DNA from: Aquificota bacterium
GTDB taxonomy: Bacteria > Aquificota > Aquificia > Aquificales > Aquificaceae
Assembly: GCA_013153455.1 (NCBI GenBank)
Contig: JAADEK010000099.1
Location: forward strand, 1-11,940
Direction of reading: 5' to 3'
DNA length: 11,940 bases
How positions within the stretch are numbered: position 1 is the first letter of the stretch; every line of letters begins with the position of its first letter. The notes beneath the pieces were generated by a model. The model saw nothing but the letters and a program-made list of their open reading frames with translations, was not told the DNA's origin and ran no database searches. This document shows positions 6,551 through 11,940 of the stretch, piece after piece. The position numbers were made by a program, and so were the translations under genes.

Positions 6551-7345
6551 ATGGGGAAGGTTTACATCGTCGGAGCTGGACCCGGAGACCCCGAACTCCT
6601 TACGCTCAAAGCCTACAAACTCCTAAAGAACGCGGACGTCGTCCTTTACGATAGATTGGTCAACGAGGATATACTCTCACTCGTAAAAAAGGACTGTAAA
6701 CTCGTATACGTGGGCAAGGAGGACGGGAAGCACACGCTACCCCAAGAGGAGATAAACAAACTCCTCCTCTTTTACGCCAAGATTTACAAGACGGTCGTTC
6801 GCTTAAAGGGCGGTGACCCTTTCATATTCGGGAGGGGTGCGGAGGAAGCCCTCTTTCTTGAAAAGAACGGTATACCCTACGAGTTCGTTCCGGGTGTGAG
6901 TTCCTTTTACGCGGTTCCCGAATACGCGGGTATACCGCTGACTTTTAGGGGAATCTCTTCCTCGTTTGCGGTGGTGACGGGACACGAAACGGTCGGAAAG
7001 CAAAAATACGTTGATTGGAAAGCGTTCAAGGACGTTGACACCCTCGTGGTTCTCATGGGTGTAAAGAACCGCCAGAAAATAGCAAAGGAGCTTATAGACG
7101 CGGGGAGAAACCCCTTTGAGCCCGTAGCTTTTATAGAGAAAGGGACAACCCCCGAGCAAAAGGTGGTAATATCAAATCTAAGGGAGGTATCACAAAACCC
7201 TCCCGAGGTTCACCCGCCCGCGGTAATGGTCGTGGGGAGGGTGGTTGAACTGCACGATTTTTTAAAACGATTTAACGAAACGTTCGGGGAGGTAGGTTTT
7301 CATGGAGTTACTGAAGATAGTTCAGGAGGATATTCCCCTCACTGA
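6551..7345 (+). CDS. nirE: Uroporphyrinogen III C-methyltransferase (NirE/CobA type)
   Basis: This 264-residue SAM-dependent methyltransferase makes precorrin-2 from uroporphyrinogen III, the entry to siroheme and heme d1. It shows the SUMT signatures VGAGPGDPELLTLKA (7-21), YDRLV (33-37), the LKGGDPFIFGRGAEE core (about 84-98), PGVSS (about 113-117) and the PPAVMVVGRVV end. It lacks the fused dehydrogenase/ferrochelatase of CysG, so siroheme formation must use another gene. The ATG at 6551 follows a strong GGAGGTGA (6538-6545) and starts one base after the nirF stop. The symbol nirE is used because of the operon; cobA would fit the sequence equally well. The last residues, after FLKRF, extend past the usual end of the family and are encoded in the 44-nt overlap with nirDL. 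Confidence 0.92.
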   Translation: MGKVYIVGAGPGDPELLTLKAYKLLKNADVVLYDRLVNEDILSLVKKDCKLVYVGKEDGKHTLPQEEINKLLLFYAKIYKTVVRLKGGDPFIFGRGAEEALFLEKNGIPYEFVPGVSSFYAVPEYAGIPLTFRGISSSFAVVTGHETVGKQKYVDWKAFKDVDTLVVLMGVKNRQKIAKELIDAGRNPFEPVAFIEKGTTPEQKVVISNLREVSQNPPEVHPPAVMVVGRVVELHDFLKRFNETFGEVGFHGVTEDSSGGYSPH

Positions 7346-8318
7346 ACGTCCTTTCTCTTACATAGCTTTCCGACTCGGAACCTCCGAGGGGGAGGTAATA
7401 AAACAACTCCAAAAACTGAAGGATGAAAAGATAATAAGACAGATTTCCCCCATATACGACACAAAGAAGGCGGGATACGACAGCGCCCTTATTGCTTTCA
7501 AGGTAGAGCCTTCCCGTCTTGAGGAGGTGGCGAATTTTGTGAGCGCGTGTCCGGGCGTGAGTCATAACTACGAGAGGGAGGACGAGTTTAACCTTTGGTT
7601 TACGCTCGCTGTTCCCCCGGATGCGACGCTTACGCTTGAAGACGCGGTTGAACTCATAGCCCTCCGCACCGGTGTAAAAAAGTATGCGGTTCTGAGGACA
7701 AAAAGGACGTTTAAGATAGGCGTTCGGCTTGATTTCTCCTCCGTCTTTGAGAGGGAAAAGGAGATACCCCAGCCGAAGGAGGAAAAAAACGAGGGGGTAT
7801 TTTTAACAGACTTTGAAAAGGCGGTGATAAGGGAGACCCAAGAGGACCTCCCTCTCGTTGAAAGACCGTTTCTTGAGGTAGGGAAGAACCTCGGAGCATC
7901 CGAGAAGGAAGTCCTTGAGACGCTGAGGGCTTTAAAGGAAAAGGGCGTAATGAGAAGGTTCTCCGCTATTTTGTATCACAGGAGGGCGGGCTTTGGTGCA
8001 AACGGGATGAGCGTTTGGGCGGTTCCCCCCGATAGGGTTGAGGAAGCGGGGAAGTATCTCGCGGGATTTCGCGCGGTCTCACACTGCTACGAGAGGACGA
8101 CGAACGAACACTGGAAGTATAACCTCTTTGCTATGATTCACGCAAAAAAGAGAGAAGAGGTTACGGAGCTTTGTAAAAGGGTTTCGGAGGAGCTTTCCCT
8201 TCCCGACTACAAGGTTCTCTTCTCAAGAAGGGAGTTTAAAAAGAAAAGGGTAAAACTCTTTTCGGAAGATTTTTACAGGTGGGAAAGGGAACTACTGAGT
8301 TTCCCTCTTTCTCTTTAG
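7302..8318 (+). CDS. nirDL: Siroheme decarboxylase, NirDL fusion
   Basis: The 338-residue protein consists of two AsnC/Lrp-like halves (about 1-150 and 170-338) joined by a charged linker (about 151-168). Each half has a winged-helix-like part followed by a ferredoxin-like part, but in this family they form an enzyme that removes two carboxylates from siroheme to give 12,18-didecarboxysiroheme, the NirJ substrate. The duplication is visible: QEDIPLTERPF (8-18) and QEDLPLVERPF (180-190), then VSHNYERE (86-93) and VSHCYERT (259-266). H88 and H261 are good candidates for the catalytic or heme-binding histidines of this family. H226 (LYHRRAGF) occurs only in the second half. GGAGGT (7288-7293) supports the ATG at 7302, which lies inside the preceding gene. 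Separate nirG and nirH are absent. The 3' end overlaps the convergent minus-strand gene by 27 bp. Confidence 0.9.
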   Translation: MELLKIVQEDIPLTERPFSYIAFRLGTSEGEVIKQLQKLKDEKIIRQISPIYDTKKAGYDSALIAFKVEPSRLEEVANFVSACPGVSHNYEREDEFNLWFTLAVPPDATLTLEDAVELIALRTGVKKYAVLRTKRTFKIGVRLDFSSVFEREKEIPQPKEEKNEGVFLTDFEKAVIRETQEDLPLVERPFLEVGKNLGASEKEVLETLRALKEKGVMRRFSAILYHRRAGFGANGMSVWAVPPDRVEEAGKYLAGFRAVSHCYERTTNEHWKYNLFAMIHAKKREEVTELCKRVSEELSLPDYKVLFSRREFKKKRVKLFSEDFYRWERELLSFPLSL

Positions 8319-8615
8319 CTCTTGCTCGTGCTGGTGTATCTTTATGACGACCTTCCACATACCGAAGGGTATGGCTATGTAGGCGAGCGTAGCAAACCCG
8401 AGTAACCACTTCCAGAATGGGTCAAATATGCCGTTTGTCATGAGGATGTAAGCGCAGTAAAGCATACCGATGAGGAAACCTATGGCGAGCTGTTTGTAGA
8501 GGGGATTTTTGTTCATTTTGTAGATGGTATAAGAGAGGGCGTAACCGCCGGCAAAGAGGATGTAAAAGAAGCCGGCGGCGAGAACCCAAACGATTTCGTA
8601 AGGGTCCTTCATCAT
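8292..8615 (-). CDS. norH: Small three-helix membrane protein, candidate third NO reductase subunit NorH
   Basis: The 107-residue protein has three likely transmembrane segments (about 8-31, 43-65 and 69-91) and a charged tail (KIHQHEQELKRKRETQ). It follows norB with a 4-nt ATGA overlap and its own GGAGGT (8625-8630) on the minus strand, so it is co-translated with the reductase. A small membrane protein, NorH, encoded after norCB in Thermus has been reported as a third subunit of ancestral cytochrome c-dependent NO reductases, and this gene fits that size, topology and position. I cannot show sequence homology, so the name is a proposal. NorE and NorD are both much larger and do not fit. Confidence 0.55.
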   Translation of the reverse strand: MMKDPYEIVWVLAAGFFYILFAGGYALSYTIYKMNKNPLYKQLAIGFLIGMLYCAYILMTNGIFDPFWKWLLGFATLAYIAIPFGMWKVVIKIHQHEQELKRKRETQ

Positions 8616-10051
8616 GCGGGCTTTACCTCCACTTCCGTAGCCTTTTTCTTACCTATCGTTAGCATATCATACACGAGGACGAAGTAGAAGAGGAAGAATA
8701 GTATACCGAATCCGAGTCTCCAGTACATGGGTATCTTGACCCAGGGGTGCATTTGCGTGACGATGTAGTCCTGCCACGTAGCACCGCCCACAGCCCTTTC
8801 AAAGAAGGTTTGCGCGAATCCTGCGACGAGCAGTGCTCCGACCATACCTACCATTGATACTATCATTCCCACGTAAGCTATCTTCCACGTTTTGCTGTCA
8901 AGTATCGGACCCTGCGGTGCCCTGATGTATTGGAGAGCTATATACATGAGGACGAGGTTCGTAGCTACATACGCACCGAAGAAAGCGAGGTGACCGTGTG
9001 ATGCTGCCATTTGGGTCCCGTGCGAGTAGAGGTTAATCTGGGGAAGTGTGTGCATAAATCCCCAAACACCCGCGCCGAAGAAGTTACCGAAAGCTTGGAG
9101 GAATATGAAGAAGAGTGCGGGTCTGTTGACGGTTTGGAGTTTGTGAACACCCGCGTCGTAAACAGCGTGAACAATCATAGCAACGAGCGGAAGTGGTTCA
9201 AGCGATGAGAAGAATCCGCCTATACCGAGCCAGTATTCGGGCGTTCCAATCCAGTAGTAGTGGTGCCCGAGTCCCAAGATACCCGTTCCGAAAACGAGGA
9301 GAACTTCAAGATAAAGCCATCCCTCTATGATTCTCCTCGGGGTGTGGAGAACGTGCATAAGTGCCCATCCCATAAGGACACCGACGAGAACTTCCCACGT
9401 TGCCTCAACCCAGAGGTGAACAACCCACCACCACCAAAACTGGTCAACGGTGATATTAGGGGTGAAGAACATTCCCGCAAGGTAGAGACCTGCGAGAGCT
9501 ACGAGGTCAACGAGCAAAACCCCGAGAAGTCCCGTTACCTTCTTAGCCTTTAAAACGGTAGCGAGAACGTTGAAGTATATGATACCCATTACCGCGACGA
9601 TACCCCAGTCAGCCCATCTCGGCGCTTCTATGTATTCCCTTCCCTCGTTTATAAACCACATCGTGAAGAAGTTGCCCTTACCCGTTTGGATGAGGAGGTA
9701 TACGAGAACTACTATAGCTACCGCACCCGTTAGGAGGTAAAAGCCTATCCTCCCGAGCTTTGCACCAACGACGTCGTGTCCCGTTTCATCGGGGAGTAGC
9801 CAGTATATACCGCCTATGAAGCCCATTATGAGCCAGACGACCATTGCGTTGATGTGGAGCATCCTCGTTATGTTGAAGGGAAGGACGCTGTAAAGGAAGT
9901 CGGGGTTGATATACTGGTATGCCGCGATGAGCCCGAACAGTAGCTGTGCACCGAATAGGACTATCGCGACAGTCCAATACATCAAGGCTATCTTCTTAGC
10001 CTCGGGGAGGTTTGAAATGTCCCCCCAGAACTTGGTTAAAATCCTCTCCAT
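8612..10051 (-). CDS. norB: Nitric oxide reductase catalytic subunit NorB (cNOR type)
   Basis: This 479-residue integral membrane protein of the heme-copper oxidase superfamily, with about 12 helices, reduces two NO to N2O. All metal ligands are visible: H66 and H354 for low-spin heme b, H352 for heme b3 (SHGHLAFFGAY), and H212, H263 and H264 for the non-heme iron. E216 in HLWVEATWE is the iron-ligating glutamate typical of NO reductases. E285 (SSLEPLPL) corresponds to the second conserved glutamate. There is no N-terminal quinol-type extension, and a separate norC precedes it, so it is a cNOR. The ATG at 10051 has AAAGGAGGTG (10058-10067) upstream; an in-frame GTG three bases earlier is less likely. 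The norC stop lies 17 nt upstream. No norQ or norD assembly genes are in the window. Confidence 0.97.
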   Translation of the reverse strand: MERILTKFWGDISNLPEAKKIALMYWTVAIVLFGAQLLFGLIAAYQYINPDFLYSVLPFNITRMLHINAMVVWLIMGFIGGIYWLLPDETGHDVVGAKLGRIGFYLLTGAVAIVVLVYLLIQTGKGNFFTMWFINEGREYIEAPRWADWGIVAVMGIIYFNVLATVLKAKKVTGLLGVLLVDLVALAGLYLAGMFFTPNITVDQFWWWWVVHLWVEATWEVLVGVLMGWALMHVLHTPRRIIEGWLYLEVLLVFGTGILGLGHHYYWIGTPEYWLGIGGFFSSLEPLPLVAMIVHAVYDAGVHKLQTVNRPALFFIFLQAFGNFFGAGVWGFMHTLPQINLYSHGTQMAASHGHLAFFGAYVATNLVLMYIALQYIRAPQGPILDSKTWKIAYVGMIVSMVGMVGALLVAGFAQTFFERAVGGATWQDYIVTQMHPWVKIPMYWRLGFGILFFLFYFVLVYDMLTIGKKKATEVEVKPA

Positions 10052-10068
10052 CACCTACACCTCCTTTA

Positions 10069-10749
10069 TTAGAACTTCACGAGTTTTGACTCACCAAAGT
10101 GGTCGGGGAATCCGTTCGTGTTAATCGTCGCCATCCACTTGAGGAAAGCGACAACCGCTTTGGCTTCTTCCTCGTCAAGGTCAAGGTTGGGCATACGCCT
10201 GGTCCAAGTCGCGTATTTGTCGGGATACATCAGGAACTTAACCATGGCTTCCTCTTTCGTCTTTGATTGGGTTGCGGGAACCATTATCTTCTCCCACTTG
10301 GGGTCAAGCCACGACTTGGTGAGGTCAGGAGCGTAGTAAGCGCCGTTTCCGAGAAGCGTGTGGCAGTCCATGCACGCGCGGCTTTGGATAACGAGCTTAC
10401 CCTTAGTGATGAGAGCCATCGCTTCCTCTTCGGTGTATTCCTTGCCGAAGAGGAGTTCCTTCTCTGGTCCTATGACGGGTCTGTAGTAACCCTTTTCGGG
10501 GTCGTATTTGTAGTCAATCTTGTAGTTGATTACCGTAGGGGATGGGACGCGCTCGGAGCCTATCTTCGTCTTTGATAGCGTGTCAAAGGTGAGGATTATA
10601 AGCGCGATGAACATAACAGAGGAGCCTATGATGGCGTAGCGCTTCCAAAACTCGGGGTCAAGCCAGTTGCGACCCCGCGTCCAAATGGCACCCAAAACGA
10701 GCGTCAGGAACAAGGTCGCGACCGTGACTTCCAACCAGCCTACTTGCAT
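10069..10749 (-). CDS. norC: Nitric oxide reductase cytochrome c subunit NorC (long form)
   Basis: NorC passes electrons from soluble cytochromes to NorB. It has 226 residues, clearly longer than the roughly 150 of proteobacterial NorC. Two hydrophobic segments are present (about 7-23 and 38-55) instead of one membrane anchor. A periplasmic insert of about 60 residues follows, with VIGPEKELLFGKEYTEEEA near 92-110. The heme motif is C126-M-D-C-H130, followed by the family signature TLLGNGAYYAPDLTKSW; M186 (RRMPNLDL) is the likely distal ligand. The ATG at 10749 is preceded by AGGAGGGG (10756-10763). The gene is the first of norC-norB-norH. The long form resembles the NorC of Thermus-type reductases as I recall it, which fits a deep-branching lineage. 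Confidence 0.94.
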   Translation of the reverse strand: MQVGWLEVTVATLFLTLVLGAIWTRGRNWLDPEFWKRYAIIGSSVMFIALIILTFDTLSKTKIGSERVPSPTVINYKIDYKYDPEKGYYRPVIGPEKELLFGKEYTEEEAMALITKGKLVIQSRACMDCHTLLGNGAYYAPDLTKSWLDPKWEKIMVPATQSKTKEEAMVKFLMYPDKYATWTRRMPNLDLDEEEAKAVVAFLKWMATINTNGFPDHFGESKLVKF

Positions 10750-10770
10750 CTTACACCCCTCCTACTTTTG

Positions 10771-10799
10771 AAAGTAAACGTTTATTTACAAGATGTCAA
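10771..10799 (-). promoter_or_regulatory. Promoter of the norCB operon
   Basis: On the minus strand a perfect -35 box TTGACA (10799 to 10794) is followed after 17 bp by TACTTT (10776 to 10771), a weak -10 matching three of six positions. The start would be near 10764, leaving a leader of about 15 nt with the norC Shine-Dalgarno. A strong -35 with a poor -10 hints that an activator or another sigma factor may matter. The 18-bp palindrome touches the upstream edge of the -35 box. Confidence 0.4.
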
Positions 10800-10816
10800 G
10801 TTTTTCATGAAAAACT
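10799..10816. promoter_or_regulatory. 18-bp perfect palindrome upstream of norC
   Basis: AGTTTTTCATGAAAAACT is identical to its reverse complement over 18 bases. It lies in the norC/napD intergenic region, and its centre (between 10807 and 10808) is about 43 bp upstream of the predicted norC transcription start. That is close to the position used by class II activators such as FNR-family proteins. The sequence itself is not an FNR or NorR consensus. A role as an operator for NO-responsive control is inferred. Confidence 0.5.
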
Positions 10817-10829
10817 CCAAAATGGTGAT

Positions 10830-10852
10830 AAAAAAGGGGGTCAGACCCACTT
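10830..10852 (-). terminator. Intrinsic terminator candidate after napD
   Basis: On the minus strand AAG-T-GGGT, loop CTG, ACCC-C-CTT forms a stem of seven pairs with one mismatch, followed by a run of Ts (complement of A-run 10830-10835). It includes the napD stop codon (10841-10843), so the hairpin begins inside the gene. It separates the nap operon from norC. The stem is short, so confidence is moderate. Confidence 0.45.
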
Positions 10853-11188
10853 GGGCACCCTTCCGCCGTATTTTATGTCTTCCGCCTTTACCTTGTCGTC
10901 GTTGAGTATCTCCGGAACGCGGTCCGCGTTCTTGTCAAGGTAATCCTTCGCTTTTGCCCACTCGTCGCTGTAGGAGAATATAAGCTCCGCGGAGAGAACC
11001 TTCGGGAGGCTCTGGATAGCCTTCATCTTGAAGACCTCTTCCTTTATGTCCTCCGCCTCTATCACGACGACTATCTTCCCGCTCTCGTCGTGAAAGTAAA
11101 CCTCACACATACCGCTATCTTCAAGGCTTTGGAGAACCTCGCTCAGGTCTTCGGGCTTACATCTGACAACCACGCTTGATATATTCAT
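10841..11188 (-). CDS. napD: NapD, chaperone for periplasmic nitrate reductase
   Basis: This small cytoplasmic protein of 115 residues has a ferredoxin-like fold. NapD binds the Tat signal peptide of NapA and holds it back until the molybdenum cofactor is inserted. Family features are the N-terminal strand NISSVVVRCKPEDL, the segment CEVYFHDESGKIVVVIEA (about 27-44), and LPKVLSAELIFSYSDE toward residue 80. The C-terminal tail of about 30 residues (ending GGRVPKWV) is longer than in many NapD proteins. The ATG at 11188 overlaps the stop of the upstream propeller gene by 4 nt and has GGAGGTGG (11193-11200). An upstream in-frame start at 11227 would add 13 residues without family similarity. The order napL-napD at the end of a nap operon is known from Campylobacterota such as Wolinella. 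Confidence 0.82.
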   Translation of the reverse strand: MNISSVVVRCKPEDLSEVLQSLEDSGMCEVYFHDESGKIVVVIEAEDIKEEVFKMKAIQSLPKVLSAELIFSYSDEWAKAKDYLDKNADRVPEILNDDKVKAEDIKYGGRVPKWV

Positions 11189-11940
11189 CTTTCCACCTCC
11201 ACTAATTTTAAATTTCCGTCTATGCAACCGACGAGCAACCTCCGGTCATCAATGAATTCAACCGCGTTCACGAAACAACCTACCCCCATCTCCTTCCTGT
11301 CCGGGCTTTGGGGTGAAACCAGAGCGAGGTTCCCGTCCTCGTCGTATGTAAACACCGCCCATCTCTCACCGGGCGATATACCGACCGCGAAGACCATAAA
11401 GTCCGTCTCGTAAACCCTCTCCGGAAGAACTATAAAGTCAAGTTTCCTGTTTATGAACTTCGTCTTTACGTCCTTTAGAAGTGAGGGAGCGTCAAGCTTT
11501 TCCTTCCATTCCTTCCTTTCGGTTATCTTTTCCTTGAGGTTGAAGATTACAGCCTTTTTGTCCCTCCCGCCGACGATTACGCGATTCTCCGCAAAACTGA
11601 GCTTGAATATCTTATCTTTGTTCCCCTCGGTTCCCACACCAAGAACCCTACCGCTCCAAGGGTCAATGAAGAAAACCTTTCCAGACTCATCACCCCAAGC
11701 GACGAGCGTCCTGTCGTTGTTAAGGTCAAAGTCCGAAAAGACAAACCTGAAAACGAGGTATTTGTATTTCGTCTTCTTCTCTTTGATGTTGTAAAGCCAT
11801 ATCTCGTTCGCTATCGTGGCTATGATGATGTTGTCCTCGTCAAGGAACATAGCCCTGCTCGCGTTTACGAGCTTCAAAACGGGCGTCAAGGACCCATTTT
11901 CGTATACGTATACGGAGCGCTTCCCGAGGTTATCCTCAAC
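11185..11940 (-). CDS. napL: NapL-like beta-propeller protein (5' end outside the window)
   Basis: The reading frame runs from the right window edge to a TGA at 11185-11187, giving 251 residues of a larger protein. It remains open through 11890-11940 (VEDNLGKRSVYVYENGS), so the TTG near 11889 is not the true start. WD40-like repeat units are visible, each with a GD/GR turn followed by a strand such as KVFFIDPWSG, KAVIFNLKEK, NLALVSPQSP and NLKLVEVER. No heme or metal motif is seen. NapL is a propeller protein encoded before napD in the nap operons of Campylobacterota; its function is poorly defined. The 4-nt overlap with napD supports the same assignment here. Because the N-terminus is missing, export cannot be judged, and another propeller family is possible. 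Confidence 0.65.
   Translation of the reverse strand, partial: VEDNLGKRSVYVYENGSLTPVLKLVNASRAMFLDEDNIIIATIANEIWLYNIKEKKTKYKYLVFRFVFSDFDLNNDRTLVAWGDESGKVFFIDPWSGRVLGVGTEGNKDKIFKLSFAENRVIVGGRDKKAVIFNLKEKITERKEWKEKLDAPSLLKDVKTKFINRKLDFIVLPERVYETDFMVFAVGISPGERWAVFTYDEDGNLALVSPQSPDRKEMGVGCFVNAVEFIDDRRLLVGCIDGNLKLVEVER

Noticed and set aside
8281..8316. Hairpin GGGAACT-ACTG-AG(T)TTCCC with a T-rich tail at the end of nirDL, terminator-like on the plus strand
   Set aside because: The stem and tail lie before the nirDL stop codon, so ending transcription there would leave an mRNA without a stop. The tail is also interrupted by Cs.
10782..10799. Third copy of the nirS dyad motif in the norC promoter (TTGACA-TCT-TGTAAA on the minus strand)
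   Set aside because: Only the TTGAC half matches, and that half is the -35 box itself; the second half site and its spacing differ.

Overview
This window looks like a denitrification island from a thermophilic, chemolithotrophic bacterium, most likely an Aquificales member (Hydrogenobacter/Thermocrinis/Hydrogenivirga type). That placement is an inference. It rests on the compact, overlapping genes, the heavy use of ATA, AGG, AAG and GAG codons, the lysine/glutamate-rich proteins, the long NorC, and the fused NirDL. No rRNA or other phylogenetic marker is present.

Layout, left half, plus strand. Positions 1-51 hold the possible tail of an upstream gene, ending in a terminator-like hairpin. 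An Rrf2-family regulator (98-535) follows. A 142-bp intergenic region then carries a good sigma-70-type promoter with two near-identical dyad motifs, followed by a seven-gene, tightly packed operon: nirS (cytochrome cd1 nitrite reductase), an unusual cytochrome c / d1-propeller / cytochrome c fusion (NirN-like), a small V4R-domain protein, nirJ (radical SAM), nirF, a uroporphyrinogen III methyltransferase (nirE/cobA), and nirDL (fused siroheme decarboxylase). The reductase and most dedicated steps of heme d1 synthesis lie together: methylation of uroporphyrinogen III, decarboxylation of siroheme, NirJ chemistry, then periplasmic finishing by NirF and the NirN-like protein. The oxidase/ferrochelatase that makes siroheme is not in the window.

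Right half, minus strand. A norC-norB-small membrane protein operon encodes a cytochrome c-dependent NO reductase; the third gene is a candidate norH. It converges on the nir operon, and the last genes overlap tail to tail by 27 bp. Upstream of norC lie a promoter, an 18-bp perfect palindrome, and a terminator that closes another minus-strand operon ending in napL (beta-propeller, cut by the window edge) and napD (chaperone of periplasmic nitrate reductase NapA).

Together the genes support reduction of nitrite to NO and NO to N2O. The nap genes suggest that nitrate reduction is encoded just outside the window. The most unusual items are the double-cytochrome d1 protein, the V4R protein inside a heme d1 operon, the paired operator-like motifs at the nirS promoter next to an Rrf2 Fe-S regulator gene, and the palindrome at the norC promoter. 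There is no gene-free stretch longer than 300 bases.
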